Part shown: piece after piece, positions 35,007-44,957 of the stretch | How the letters are laid out: each line of letters starts with the position of its first letter | Numbering within the stretch: the first letter of the stretch is position 1 | Assembly (NCBI GenBank): GCA_964521715.1 | Contig: CAZFSS010000002.1 | Coordinates: forward strand, 62,001 to 126,000 | Reading direction: 5' to 3' | Source: DAOVRD01 sp964521715 | GTDB taxonomy: Bacteria; Planctomycetota; Brocadiia; SM23-32 | Length of the DNA stretch: 64,000 nucleotides | Program-made: the position numbers and the translations under genes | Notes under the pieces: model-generated | The model's input: only the letters and a program-made list of their open reading frames with translations | Told to the model about the DNA's origin: nothing | Databases searched by the model: none

Positions 35007-36305
35007 ATGGAACACATCGTCGTGCAGGGCGGCCGCGCGCTGAGCGGCACGGTCCGGGTGAACGGCGCCAAGAACGCCGCCCTGCCCATCATGGCCGCCG
35101 CCCTCCTGACCGAGGGGCGCACCGTCCTGCGCCGCGTCCCGCGGCTGACGGACGTGGAGACCGTCTCACAGATACTGCGCGCCCTGGGCGTGGAGGTCGA
35201 ATGGATCGGACCGGACAGCCTGCGTCTCGAGCCCGCGCCGGACGGCCCCGTCGAGCCGCCGGTGGAGCTCGTGCGGGAGATGCGGGCCAGCATCTGCGTG
35301 CTCGGACCGCTTCTGGCCATGCGAGGCGCCGCAAGGATGCCCATGCCGGGCGGGTGCGTGATCGGCAAGCGCCCGATTGACCTGCATCTGAAGGGACTCC
35401 AGGCCCTGGGAGCGCGGGTGGAGATCGAGGAGCCCTACATCCGTGCCGAGGCCGGCCGCCTGCGCGGCGCCCGCATCGACCTGGCCGGCCCGCACGGGTC
35501 GACCGTCCTGGGCACGGCGAACGTCATGATGGCCGCCGCGCTGGCCGAGGGCCGCACCGTCATCGAGCACGCCGCCTGCGAGCCGGAGGTCGAGGACCTG
35601 GCGAGGTTTCTGAACGCCTGCGGCGCGCGGATCAGCGGCGCAGGCGGGGCCAGGATCGTCGTCGATGGCGTCGGCCGCCTCCACGGCGCCGACCACACCG
35701 TCATCCCGGATCGCATCGAAGCCGGCACGTTCCTGGCCGCTGTCGCGGCAGCGGGAGGCGAGCTCGTGCTGCAGGACGTGCGCGCCGACCACATGCAGGC
35801 CGTCCTCGGAGTGATGCGCCGGATGGGCGTTGAGTTCCAGCGCGCCGAGGGGGCGCTGGCGGCCAGGCGGGCGGAGCCCCTGCGTCCCCTGGAGGTGACT
35901 GCTTCCCCCCACCCGGGCGTGCCGACCGACATGCAGCCGCAGCTCACCGCCGTGCTCTGCCTTGCCCGCGGGGACAGCGTGGTCCACGACACGGTGTATC
36001 CCTCCCGGTTCACGCACGTGGCCGAGCTGGTGCGCATGGGGGCCTGCATCTCGCACGGACCGACCAGGGCGGCCATCCGAGGAGTGGATTCGCTGCGGGG
36101 CGCGTCCGTTGCCGCAACGGACCTGCGGGCCGGCGCAGCGCTGGTCGTGGCCGCGCTCGCCGCCCGGGGCGTGACGACCATCTCCGGCCCGGAGCAGATC
36201 GACCGGGGATACCAGGACCTCGTGGAACGCCTCCGCCAGCTCGGCGCCGACATGTCGAGGTTCGACGTTGAGCGCCTGGCGGGCAGCCGGCGCCAATCCG
36301 CCTGA
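35007..36305 (+). CDS. murA: UDP-N-acetylglucosamine 1-carboxyvinyltransferase
   Basis: MurA transfers enolpyruvate from PEP to UDP-GlcNAc, the first committed step of peptidoglycan synthesis. K22 in NGAKNAALP and the catalytic C117 in MPGGCVIGKRPID correspond to K22 and C115 of the E. coli enzyme; the Cys means that fosfomycin should bind. The 432-residue length is normal. GAGGAGAGG precedes the ATG. The gene is part of the prmC transcript and shows that this organism makes peptidoglycan. Confidence 0.97.
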   Translation: MEHIVVQGGRALSGTVRVNGAKNAALPIMAAALLTEGRTVLRRVPRLTDVETVSQILRALGVEVEWIGPDSLRLEPAPDGPVEPPVELVREMRASICVLGPLLAMRGAARMPMPGGCVIGKRPIDLHLKGLQALGARVEIEEPYIRAEAGRLRGARIDLAGPHGSTVLGTANVMMAAALAEGRTVIEHAACEPEVEDLARFLNACGARISGAGGARIVVDGVGRLHGADHTVIPDRIEAGTFLAAVAAAGGELVLQDVRADHMQAVLGVMRRMGVEFQRAEGALAARRAEPLRPLEVTASPHPGVPTDMQPQLTAVLCLARGDSVVHDTVYPSRFTHVAELVRMGACISHGPTRAAIRGVDSLRGASVAATDLRAGAALVVAALAARGVTTISGPEQIDRGYQDLVERLRQLGADMSRFDVERLAGSRRQSA

Positions 36306-36360
36306 GCATTGCACTGCGAGCCGCCCTCCCGACGGGCCGGACGGGCCCTTCCTGCCGCAA

Positions 36361-36389
36361 TTGCATTTCCATCCCCGACGCCGTAGATT
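36361..36389 (+). promoter_or_regulatory. Promoter of the S55 protease operon
   Basis: TTGCAT (36361-36366) and TAGATT (36384-36389) are 17 bases apart, 78 bases before the GTG start. Confidence 0.55.
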
Positions 36390-36467
36390 AGGTGGCGGCC
36401 GATTCGGAAGGCCTTCTGCGGAATGCAGGAGCCCTTCAGCCTCTCCGCTCCGGGAGGGATAGAGACC

Positions 36468-38405
36468 GTGAGAGCTGCAAGGACGGCATGCCTGGTGCTG
36501 GCGGCCTGGCTCGGCTGCGCGCTGGGCCATGGAGCCGGCGCCGCAAGGGCGGAGCAGGCGATCATGGCCGTCTCCGACGTCAGGGCTGGCATGAAGGGCT
36601 ACGGGCTGACGTCCATGGAGGGGACGCATCCGCAGAGGTTCGACGTCGAGGTGCTGGGCATCCTGAGGGGTCAGTCACCCAAGGGCGACGTCGTCCTTAT
36701 CCGCATGAGCGGCCCCGTGATCGACGAGGCCGGCGTGATATCGGGCATGAGCGGCAGCCCCGTCTACATAGACGACAAGCTGCTGGGGGCGGTCGCCTAC
36801 GGGTGGACGTTTACGAAGATCCCGCTCGCCGGCGTGACGCCCGCCGCCGAGATGATGCAGGTGGAGCAGATCGAGAGCGCCGCCGGGGAGAACGAAGCGG
36901 AAGCTGGTCGCGCCCGCGCCGGCCAGTCCTTCCGCGAGCGAAGCCGTCGGCTGGCCGCCCGGCTTGCCGATCCGGAGCGCTACCGGGAGCCGGCCGGGGC
37001 GCTGCGTCGCGAAGTCCTGCAGATGGCCGTGCCGGAGGCCATGATGCTGCGCGAGCGTGCCCTGTCGCCGGGCAGGCTGCCGCCGGGCGTCGCGGGCATT
37101 CTGCCGGACGGCCCCGTCCAGGAGCTCCAACCGCTGCCGATCCCCATGGCGATCAGCGGCTTCGGCAGGGAGGCCATGCCTCTGCTCTCGCTGCTCCACG
37201 GCACGGGCTTCGTGCCCGTGCTGGGGGCGATGGCCGCCGCAGGCCCGGCGCCGGACGAGCAGGTCGAGCTGGCGCCGGGGGTACCCGTAGGCGCCGCATT
37301 CGTTACCGGAGACATGGACATATCGGGGATGGGCACGCTGACCTGGATCGACGGAGACAGGGCGGTGGCCTTCGGCCACTCGATGTTCGGGTCGGGACGC
37401 ACGAGCATTCCCCTGGCCGTGGGGTACGTCCAGACGGTGGTTCCGTCGGTGCGCGGCTCCTTCAAGCTAAGCACGACGGGCAAGATCGTCGGCCGGATCA
37501 CGCAGGACCGCGAGTCCGCCATCCTGGCCAGGCTGGGCGAGGAGGCGCCGCTTTTCCCGTGCACGGTGCGGGTGAAGGGAACGGTGGACGAGCAGTACAA
37601 CTACCGCGTCACGGGCTACTGGGAGACGGCGCCGCTCTTCACCCTCTACGCGGTGGCCCTGAGCAGCGCCCGTTGGGAGGGCGAGGGCAACCGTTACCAC
37701 CTCAAGGCCAGGTCCCGCATATCCCTGAGCGGGCTGGAAGAGCCCCTCGAGCTGGAGAACGTCTACAACGACCTCTCGGTGGTGCCGCCCAGCATGGACC
37801 TGGTGGTGCTGCCTGTCGAGGAGCTGCTGCTCAACCCCTACCGGGAGGTGGAGGTGCAGGCGGTCGAGTACGAACTGGAAGTGACGCCGGGGTTCCAGGC
37901 GGCCCTGATCGAGTCGATCTGGACCGACCGCGTCCGGGCCGAGCCGGGCTCGGACGTGACCGTCTACGTCCGCCTGCGCGAGTACCGCGGCGAGCAGCTC
38001 ACGAAGAAGGCAGTCGTCCGCGTCCCGGAGACCGCGCAGCCCGGCACCCAGGTGCAGATACTGGTCTGCGACGCGCCGACCAGCCGGATGATCAGAAGGG
38101 GCCAGGACCCCGGCTTCTTCGCGCCGCCGGATTTCGAGAGCCTTCTGGAAGCGCTGAAGGAGGCCGAGTCCAACCGCAACCTGGTCGTGCGGGCCGCGTT
38201 CGTCGAGCAGGGCGTGCGTTACGCGGGGGACGCCATGCCCGCCCTGCCCCCCTCCGCCCTGAGCATCCTGCGCTACAGCGGCCAGGGCGGCGAGGCGACG
38301 CCCCTGATCACCGAGGTCAAGCAGGAAGTCGAGACGCCCTGGGTGGTCGAGGGCTCCCAGGCCGTGGCCATCACGATAGAGAAGCCCAAGACCCAGATGC
38401 CGTGA
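36468..38405 (+). CDS. Secreted SpoIVB-type (S55) serine peptidase domain protein
   Basis: The preferred start is GTG 36468, with GGGAGG ten bases upstream; it gives a clean signal peptide (TACLVLAAWLGCALGHGAGA). The 645-residue protein then shows the S55-like segments VRAGMKGYGLTSMEG, ISGMSGSPVYIDDKLLGAVA with the candidate nucleophile Ser (residues 93-98), and VAFGHSMFGSG with H304. SpoIVB cleaves a signalling protein outside the forespore, but planctomycetal homologues have no known substrate. The Ser motif precedes the His, the reverse of SpoIVB. It is followed after 47 bases by a secreted beta-propeller gene. Confidence 0.82.
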   Translation: MRAARTACLVLAAWLGCALGHGAGAARAEQAIMAVSDVRAGMKGYGLTSMEGTHPQRFDVEVLGILRGQSPKGDVVLIRMSGPVIDEAGVISGMSGSPVYIDDKLLGAVAYGWTFTKIPLAGVTPAAEMMQVEQIESAAGENEAEAGRARAGQSFRERSRRLAARLADPERYREPAGALRREVLQMAVPEAMMLRERALSPGRLPPGVAGILPDGPVQELQPLPIPMAISGFGREAMPLLSLLHGTGFVPVLGAMAAAGPAPDEQVELAPGVPVGAAFVTGDMDISGMGTLTWIDGDRAVAFGHSMFGSGRTSIPLAVGYVQTVVPSVRGSFKLSTTGKIVGRITQDRESAILARLGEEAPLFPCTVRVKGTVDEQYNYRVTGYWETAPLFTLYAVALSSARWEGEGNRYHLKARSRISLSGLEEPLELENVYNDLSVVPPSMDLVVLPVEELLLNPYREVEVQAVEYELEVTPGFQAALIESIWTDRVRAEPGSDVTVYVRLREYRGEQLTKKAVVRVPETAQPGTQVQILVCDAPTSRMIRRGQDPGFFAPPDFESLLEALKEAESNRNLVVRAAFVEQGVRYAGDAMPALPPSALSILRYSGQGGEATPLITEVKQEVETPWVVEGSQAVAITIEKPKTQMP

Positions 38406-38452
38406 ACGCCCCCCGGCCGGCCGCACAGAGGGCCGCACTACTGGAGAGAGCG

Positions 38453-40588
38453 ATGTTGCGAAGCGTGATGGCGGCGCTGGCGGTCGCATCTGTCTTCGTT
38501 GGCTCCCCGGCCCTGGCCGGCGCCGGCAAGACGTGGACGACCAGCGGCATGGAGCAGTTCGCCTCCGGCGACCTTGACGGCGTCGCGGTCCTGTCGACCG
38601 GGGAAGTCGAGCTCGCCCCCGAAGCCGAGAAGATCGAGGGCCTGGAGGCCGAACTCGTGTGGGACGCAGCGGCCGCGCCCGATGGCACGGTCTACGTGGC
38701 GACCGGCTCCCCCGCCGCCGTCTACGCAGTGACGGGCAACCGGGCGGAGCTGCTCTACAAGAGCGACCAGGCGCACGTGCTGAGCGTGCTGCCCCTGCCG
38801 GACGGCTCCGTGCTGGCCGGCACGGCCCCGCAGGGCATCATCTATCGCATCGACCGCAGGGGCCAGGCGGAAGTGATGGCCGACCTGGAGGACGCCTATG
38901 TCTGGGACATGGCCATCGATCCGTTCAACCGGATCTACTGCTCCACCGGCCCCGAGGGGAGGCTGCTGCGGCTGAACCGGGCCGGCGAAGTAACCGAGAT
39001 ACTGAAGGCCAAGCAGAACAACCTGATGTGCGTGGCGACCGACGCCGAGGGAACCGTCTACACGGGAACGGCGCCGGACGGCTACATCTATCGCGTCGAG
39101 CGCGGCGAGAACGCCACGGTGCTCTTCGACGCCGACGAGGACGAGGTGCATGCCCTCCTTGTAGACCAGGAGGGCGCGCTCTACGCCTGCACGGCCCAGA
39201 CGCAGCCCTCCGGCGGGCGACCCGGGCCCCCTCAGGGCCCGCCGGGCGAGCAACCGGGCCAAGCCGGTCCGCCCGTTCCCTCCCCGCCCGCGGGAGCAGG
39301 CGCGCCGGGCGCGCACAACAGCATCTACCGCATCGTCCCGCGCGAGGGCGCAGTGCTCTTGGCACGGTTCGATAACATGTTCATGCTGAGCCTCGCCCTG
39401 CTGGATGGCGAGGTCCTTGCGGGCACGGGCACTGACGGCCGCCTCATCGCCGTTCAGCGCGACACGACCTACAAGATCCTCAACGAGTTCGACGCAGCCC
39501 ACGTGACGGCCACGGCAACGGACGCGGAGGGCGACGTCATTGTCGGCACCTCCAACGCGGGCAGCCTCTGGCGGCTGAAGAAGGGCTATCGGTCCAGGGG
39601 CGCCGTGGTCAGCAAGCCCTTCAACGCCGACTACCTGGCGCAGTGGGGCAGGATCTGGTGGACAGAGAAGGTGGCCATGGGGCAGAGCGTCCGCATCAAG
39701 ATGCGCACGGGGAATTCGGGCGAGCCGGACGAGCACTGGAGCGAGTGGACGCGCTTGGCCATCGACTCCCGCGGAGAGCCGCTGGACGTGCCGATCGGCC
39801 AGTTCGCGCAGTTCAGCGCCGAGCTGCGCACGCGCCCCGTGACGGGCAGCCCCCTGCTGGTGGAAGTCAACGTGAGCTACCGGCAGGCGAACCGCAAGCC
39901 GACGATCCTGGGCTTCACGCTGGACGGCGAATCGCTGCTCGACATCCAGCAGGGCGGCCCGCCGGGCGCGCCGCGACCCGAGCCGCCGAGGCCGCCCGCC
40001 GGCCGGCGGGAGCGCCAGGGCGAGCCCGCCGTCAGGAACCTGGCCTGGAAGGCGAGCGACCCCAACGACGACGAGCTGCGTTACGACCTCCATTACCGCG
40101 GGGTGGACGAGACGGACTGGAAGGAGGTCGACGACGACATACAAGAGGAAACCAGCTACGCCTGGGACACCTCGCGACTGCCGGACGGCTACTACTTCCT
40201 GAAGCTGGTCGCGCGCGACGACACGGCCAGGCCGCCCGACGAAGCGCTGCGCGACGAACGGGTCACGGCTCCGCTGCTCATAGACAATCGCCCGCCGGCC
40301 GTCGTAGAGATCTCCGCCCAGCCCCTGGCGGACGGCTCCTACGAGATAAGCGGAGTCGCCCGGGACGAGCACGGACACATCTCGAAGATCGAGGTGAGCC
40401 ATAACGCCGGAGACTGGGCGCCCGTCTTCCCCACGGACGGCATCTTCGACTCGCTCGAGGAGCCGTTCTCCTATCGCACGGACGCCCTGGCACCGGGCGA
40501 GCACATCTTCGTCTTCGCCGCGACGGACGACAGCGACAACACCGGCAGCAGCAAGGTCGTCGTGCGCGTCGAACCGAAACCCGAGTAG
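38453..40588 (+). CDS. Secreted seven-repeat beta-propeller protein with beta-sandwich tail
   Basis: From the ATG at 38453 (GGAGAGAG upstream) a signal peptide of about 20 residues leads into seven repeats of the type GTVYVATGSPAAVYAVTG, probably one seven-bladed propeller. Blade five carries a Pro/Gly-rich loop of some 40 residues. From about residue 400 there are two beta-sandwich regions, the second resembling fibronectin III (DDELRYDLHYRGVDETDW, then DTSRLPDGYYFLKLVARD). The 711-residue protein has no recognisable active site and is likely a binding or scaffold protein outside the cell. It is in an operon with the S55 protease and the YfhO-like protein. Confidence 0.8.
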   Translation: MLRSVMAALAVASVFVGSPALAGAGKTWTTSGMEQFASGDLDGVAVLSTGEVELAPEAEKIEGLEAELVWDAAAAPDGTVYVATGSPAAVYAVTGNRAELLYKSDQAHVLSVLPLPDGSVLAGTAPQGIIYRIDRRGQAEVMADLEDAYVWDMAIDPFNRIYCSTGPEGRLLRLNRAGEVTEILKAKQNNLMCVATDAEGTVYTGTAPDGYIYRVERGENATVLFDADEDEVHALLVDQEGALYACTAQTQPSGGRPGPPQGPPGEQPGQAGPPVPSPPAGAGAPGAHNSIYRIVPREGAVLLARFDNMFMLSLALLDGEVLAGTGTDGRLIAVQRDTTYKILNEFDAAHVTATATDAEGDVIVGTSNAGSLWRLKKGYRSRGAVVSKPFNADYLAQWGRIWWTEKVAMGQSVRIKMRTGNSGEPDEHWSEWTRLAIDSRGEPLDVPIGQFAQFSAELRTRPVTGSPLLVEVNVSYRQANRKPTILGFTLDGESLLDIQQGGPPGAPRPEPPRPPAGRRERQGEPAVRNLAWKASDPNDDELRYDLHYRGVDETDWKEVDDDIQEETSYAWDTSRLPDGYYFLKLVARDDTARPPDEALRDERVTAPLLIDNRPPAVVEISAQPLADGSYEISGVARDEHGHISKIEVSHNAGDWAPVFPTDGIFDSLEEPFSYRTDALAPGEHIFVFAATDDSDNTGSSKVVVRVEPKPE

Positions 40589-40592
40589 CCTC

Positions 40593-43523
40593 TTGTCTGC
40601 TTCCAACCTGACAGAGAAGCTGCGATCGAGCTTCGCAGCCAGGACGGCGCCGCGCGACGGGGGGGCCTGGCGCGATCTTGCGGCAGTGATCCTGCTGGCC
40701 GCGCTCTGTTGCGCCTTCTTCTGGCAGGCCGTGACCCTCCGCGGGGTCTTCTTCCACTACGACCACGCCATCCAGAACTACCCGTACCGCCTGTTCTTCG
40801 CGAGGGGCCTGCGGCAGGGACGCCTGCCGCTCTGGAGCGGCGACATCTTCTGCGGCTTCCCCCTATTCGCCGAGAGCCAGGGCAACGCCCTCTATCCGCC
40901 CTTCCTGCTCCTCTTCCGTTTCCTGGAGCCGTGGGTCGCCTACAACTATTACCACGTTTTGCACTTCTTCCTCGCCGGCCTCTTCACCTACGTCCTGGCC
41001 CGCGTGATGCGGGTCGGCCGGGCCGGGGCCCTGCTGGCCGGCGTCTGCTACATGCTGAGCGGGCCGGTCCTCTTCCACGCGCACCACACCAACATCGTGG
41101 TGGGCGTGTGCTGGCTGCCGCTGCTGCTGGCGCTGGCGGAGCTCGGGTGCCGCACGCGCAAGCCGCTCCCGCTGCTCGGCTTCGCCGCCGCCACGGGCGC
41201 GCTCGTCCTGGGCGCACAGCCCCAGTACACGCTCTACTGCGGCCTGGCCGTGGGGCTCTACCTGCTCTGGCGGCTTCACCTGGCCGAGGCCAGCGGCGAA
41301 CGACGCCGACGGATCATCGCGTGGGCCGCGGTGTTCGGACTCGCCGGCCTGCTGGGCGCGGCGCTGGCTGCGGCGCAACTGCTGCCCCTGGCGGAACTGG
41401 TCTCGTACAGCAGCCGCGCGCTGGGCCGGGCGGTGCCCCGCGCGACCCCCGGCGTGCCGGCGAACCTGATGACGCTGTTCCTGCCCCACTACTTCGGCTC
41501 GTCCGGCCTGGGCAGCTACTGGGGCGACGCGGACGAGGGCCTCTACAGCGAACTGATGCTGTTCATGGGCGTGGCGCCGCTGTTCCTGGCGCTTCTGGGC
41601 GCGTTCGCCGAGCGAAAGCGCAAGGCGCTGTTCTTCGCGGGGCTGGGGGCGTTCTCCTTCATCTTCTCGCTGGGGTTCAGCGGCTCGCTTTACGGCATCT
41701 TCTGGGCGCTGCCGGTTTTCCGCTCGTCCCGGTTCCCGTCCCGGTTCGGCTTCGTTACGGCGCTCTGCGTGGCAATGCTGGCCGGGATGGGGCTGGAGCA
41801 GCTCCTGCAAGGGAAAGACAGGCTGCGCGTGCGGAAGGCGGCCGTCGTCTCTGCCGGTCTGGTGCTCGTGCTGGCGACCATCGCCCTGGCGATCACGGCC
41901 GTCTACCAGGCGGGGTTCGCGGCCCTTGACCGCACGGCGCTGGCCGCTTCCCTGCCGCTGCCTGCGTTCCCCCTGGAGGTGATGTGGACGCACCTGCACC
42001 GCACGCTGCCCGCCGACGTGTGGCGCCTGGTGGCGGCCGCCGGGGCCGGCTCACTGCTGCTGCTGACGTGCAGCCAGCGCACGCTGGGCGGCAAGGCGGC
42101 CTCGGCGCTCTGGTGCGGCCTGATCTTCGCCGAGCTCGCCTGGTCGGGACGCGAGTTCAACCCCGTCACCGACCCGGCCATCTACACGCAGGCACCTGCG
42201 CTGGTCGAGGCCCTGCGCGAACTCCCGCCGGGGCGCATATTCCGCTACCGCTACTACGACTGCCGCCTGCCTTCCGCGCGCGCCGACTATCCTCACACGC
42301 GGGGCTGGGCGCTCAGCCCGGGCGACTACGCGCACAGCCTCGACCGGCTCCCGCATAACGCGAACATGATCTGGGGCATTCCCTCCGTGAGCGGGTTCTC
42401 ACCGCTTCAGACGACGGCCTTGAAGGCCGTTCTCGGCCAGCCGGAGAACCGCTCGACGATGATTGAGTTCAACGTCACGCCCGCCCTGGACCTGCTGGGC
42501 GCGCGCTACGTGCTGAGCCCGTGCGACGAGATACCGGGCGGGTTCGAGCGTCTCGGAAAGGTCGGCGCCATCAGCATCTTCCGGAACCCCAACGCCTTGC
42601 CGCGCGCGTTCATCGTGCACCATGGGGCGCCCGTCTTCGACGACGACGCGGCGCTGCGAAGCGTCATCGGGCGGGAGTTCGACTACGCCGAGACGGTCCT
42701 GGTCCACGACCCGACCGGCCCGCCGGTGCACCTGGAGCCCGGCCGCGCGGACGCGGCGGAGTCCGCCCGGGTGATGGAGGACACGGGCGACTGCATCACC
42801 ATCCTGGCGCGCACGAGCCGGCCCGGTTACCTGGTGCTCGCGGACCAGTGCTACCCCGGCTGGCAGGTGTCCGTCAACGGCAAGCGGGCGCAACTGCTCC
42901 GCGTGGACTACCTTCTGAAGGGCGTCGAGCTCGGCGCGGGCACGCACGCGGTGCGATTCGAGTTCCGGCCGGCCAGTTTCCGGATCGGATCGGCGATCAC
43001 GTTGGGCGGTCTGGCGTTCGTCGCCCTCGCCGTCGTCCTGTGCGTCCTCTTCAGGCGCAGGCGCCGGCCCGTCGGCAGCGCGCCGGAGGCGAACCTGCTG
43101 GAGGAGCCCTACTCCGGCAAGGCCGCGCGGTTCACGCTGTTCTGCGCCGTGCTCTTCGCAGCGCTGGGGCCGCTGTCCCGGCCGCAGGTGTGGGAGCGAG
43201 CCGGCTGCCGCCTCGACCCGCGCCAGTACGTGGTCCTCAACGTCATCTGCGCGTCGAACTTCGACGAGATGGACGGCCGAATCCTCGAGAGCTACGCCCT
43301 CGTGCGCGACGCCTGCCGGTGGTGGCCCGAGTGCCCCACGTTGCGGCCGGCGCTCGCTGACCTCGCCCTTCGGAGCGTGCTCAGGCTCACAAGCGAGGGA
43401 CGGCAGGCGGAGGCCGGGGAGATCGCGCGGGAGGCGATGGCCATCGCGCCCGAGGAAATGCGAAGGATAGCCCCCGCCCTGGCAGCGATGGCGCGCTCCT
43501 CCGACCGGGCCGAAGCGCCATAG
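40593..43523 (+). CDS. YfhO-like polytopic membrane protein (GT-C type)
   Basis: This 976-residue protein begins with a TTG four bases after the previous stop. It has about twelve membrane helices and the GT-C style first loop with acidic residues (FFHYDHAIQNYPYRLFFARG), followed by FCGFPLFAESQGNALYP. A periplasmic domain near the end has QCYPGWQVSVNGKRAQLLRV, the YfhO hallmark. YfhO proteins are linked to glycosylation of lipoteichoic acid or other envelope polymers. The last 120 residues are a helical TPR-like extension. No strong ribosome-binding site is present, so translation may be coupled. Confidence 0.82.
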   Translation: MSASNLTEKLRSSFAARTAPRDGGAWRDLAAVILLAALCCAFFWQAVTLRGVFFHYDHAIQNYPYRLFFARGLRQGRLPLWSGDIFCGFPLFAESQGNALYPPFLLLFRFLEPWVAYNYYHVLHFFLAGLFTYVLARVMRVGRAGALLAGVCYMLSGPVLFHAHHTNIVVGVCWLPLLLALAELGCRTRKPLPLLGFAAATGALVLGAQPQYTLYCGLAVGLYLLWRLHLAEASGERRRRIIAWAAVFGLAGLLGAALAAAQLLPLAELVSYSSRALGRAVPRATPGVPANLMTLFLPHYFGSSGLGSYWGDADEGLYSELMLFMGVAPLFLALLGAFAERKRKALFFAGLGAFSFIFSLGFSGSLYGIFWALPVFRSSRFPSRFGFVTALCVAMLAGMGLEQLLQGKDRLRVRKAAVVSAGLVLVLATIALAITAVYQAGFAALDRTALAASLPLPAFPLEVMWTHLHRTLPADVWRLVAAAGAGSLLLLTCSQRTLGGKAASALWCGLIFAELAWSGREFNPVTDPAIYTQAPALVEALRELPPGRIFRYRYYDCRLPSARADYPHTRGWALSPGDYAHSLDRLPHNANMIWGIPSVSGFSPLQTTALKAVLGQPENRSTMIEFNVTPALDLLGARYVLSPCDEIPGGFERLGKVGAISIFRNPNALPRAFIVHHGAPVFDDDAALRSVIGREFDYAETVLVHDPTGPPVHLEPGRADAAESARVMEDTGDCITILARTSRPGYLVLADQCYPGWQVSVNGKRAQLLRVDYLLKGVELGAGTHAVRFEFRPASFRIGSAITLGGLAFVALAVVLCVLFRRRRRPVGSAPEANLLEEPYSGKAARFTLFCAVLFAALGPLSRPQVWERAGCRLDPRQYVVLNVICASNFDEMDGRILESYALVRDACRWWPECPTLRPALADLALRSVLRLTSEGRQAEAGEIAREAMAIAPEEMRRIAPALAAMARSSDRAEAP

Positions 43524-43540
43524 CAGGCTCGCACGCCCTT

Positions 43541-44938
43541 TCAGAAGCCCCGCAGCACCCGAAGGATCCTCACGGCCGGGTGCGCGATGGACTCCATCCG
43601 GTCCCAGGTGTAGCGGGCGCCCATCAGGGCGTAAGTCAGCGAGATCAGCCCGAGCACGTAGAACACGACCCGGAACCGCAGGTCGTCCCGGTGCTCCTCA
43701 TAGGCGCGCGCCGCGTAGAACGCGAGCAGAGGCGCGAAGCCGACGTAGTACCTGAAGCCGAAGCACCAGCCGCCGAAGTTCGTCGCCGCCACAAAGGAGA
43801 AGTAGCCGCACAGCAGCACCACCCCGAAGAGGACCGTCAGGGCGGCGTAGCCGCGGCCCTCCTCGCCGTCCTCGGCACCGGACGCAGCCGCCGCGTCAGC
43901 CCGGCCCCCGCGCATCGCGCGTGCAGCCCCGCCCACCAGGCAGGCCACACCGACGAGCAGGATCGGACTGAGGACGAACAGGCCGCGCGTGCTGAACAGC
44001 GTGAGCAGCCAGTAGTAAGAACGCGGGATGCACCATGCGTCCGGGCCGAACATGACGTGCCAGTAGCTGAGCGGGTAGTCCTTCGTGCCACCCATCATCT
44101 GCACGGGGAGGATGCTGCCCCAGATGCTGTACTGCACCGCGCAGTGCACGGCCAGGGGCGGAATGCTGCCGAGCCCGAAGCAAAACAGGGCCCGCCACGA
44201 GCGCACGTAGAACAGCAGGTAGAGCCCGAACGCCAGGGCGAACATCACCCCGTGCCCGACGTCCACCGCCGCCGACAGGCCCATCAGGAAACCCGCCCCC
44301 GCCGTGGCCAGGGGCCCGATGTGCCGCCTGCCCCGGTCCATGCCCAGAAGGAAGAAGGCAAAGAGGACTAGCAGGGCCGTGAAGGTATGGTGGTTGACCG
44401 TGACCGAATAGGACAGGAAGAGTGTGCCGCCCAGTGTGAGCACGGTTGCGAGGTCCGCATCCAGGGGGCGCAGCCTCCGCCCGATCCTGATCCGGAAGAC
44501 GTAGAAGGCCGCCGCAGTCGGCAAGCCGATCGTCAAGAGCGTCAGCAGGAAGACGGCAGGCGGCGAGCCGGGCTCCGTAAAGGAGAAGTCGTCCCCTGCG
44601 GCCCGAACCAGTGCGGCCGGGGCGGCCAGCAACAGCGTGAACACCGGCGGCTTGGACGAATAGAAGTGCCCGTTGCGCTTGTTGTAGACCATGTCGATCA
44701 TCGCGTAGAAGCGGCGGCCGCGCGCCTCGACGACCTGCATGGCGACCGGGGAGTCGTCTACGTTGAACTCCCCCCGCAGGACGAGGCCATCCACCGCCAC
44801 GAGCCGCGAGAGTTCGTTCTGGCTCTCGGCCCGCCGATGCGTGAGCGCCGCCAGGAAGGCAAGGACCAGCAGAGATACCGCCAGCGCGTGCACGCGTTGC
44901 TTGCGGACGGCATCGGGCAGCAGCGCTTGGCTGGACAT
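43541..44938 (-). CDS. Polytopic membrane protein, probable GT-C-like glycosyltransferase
   Basis: This 465-residue protein has about eleven hydrophobic segments; the opening helix is followed by a loop with acidic residues and RNGHFYSSKPPVFTLLLAAP, which recalls the first periplasmic loop of dolichyl-phosphate-mannose-type transferases. The exact family is not clear. GGAGG five bases before the ATG at 44938 decides against a longer start that would overlap the previous gene. It is the last gene of the minus-strand glycan operon and converges on the YfhO-like gene. Confidence 0.75.
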   Translation of the reverse strand: MSSQALLPDAVRKQRVHALAVSLLVLAFLAALTHRRAESQNELSRLVAVDGLVLRGEFNVDDSPVAMQVVEARGRRFYAMIDMVYNKRNGHFYSSKPPVFTLLLAAPAALVRAAGDDFSFTEPGSPPAVFLLTLLTIGLPTAAAFYVFRIRIGRRLRPLDADLATVLTLGGTLFLSYSVTVNHHTFTALLVLFAFFLLGMDRGRRHIGPLATAGAGFLMGLSAAVDVGHGVMFALAFGLYLLFYVRSWRALFCFGLGSIPPLAVHCAVQYSIWGSILPVQMMGGTKDYPLSYWHVMFGPDAWCIPRSYYWLLTLFSTRGLFVLSPILLVGVACLVGGAARAMRGGRADAAAASGAEDGEEGRGYAALTVLFGVVLLCGYFSFVAATNFGGWCFGFRYYVGFAPLLAFYAARAYEEHRDDLRFRVVFYVLGLISLTYALMGARYTWDRMESIAHPAVRILRVLRGF

Positions 44939-44957
44939 CCGGGCCTCCAACACGGGC

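Noticed and set aside
36392..38452. Upstream extension of the beta-propeller gene across the S55 protease gene
   Set aside because: The extension is Arg/Gly-rich shadow sequence; the real start at 38453 has a ribosome-binding site and a signal peptide.
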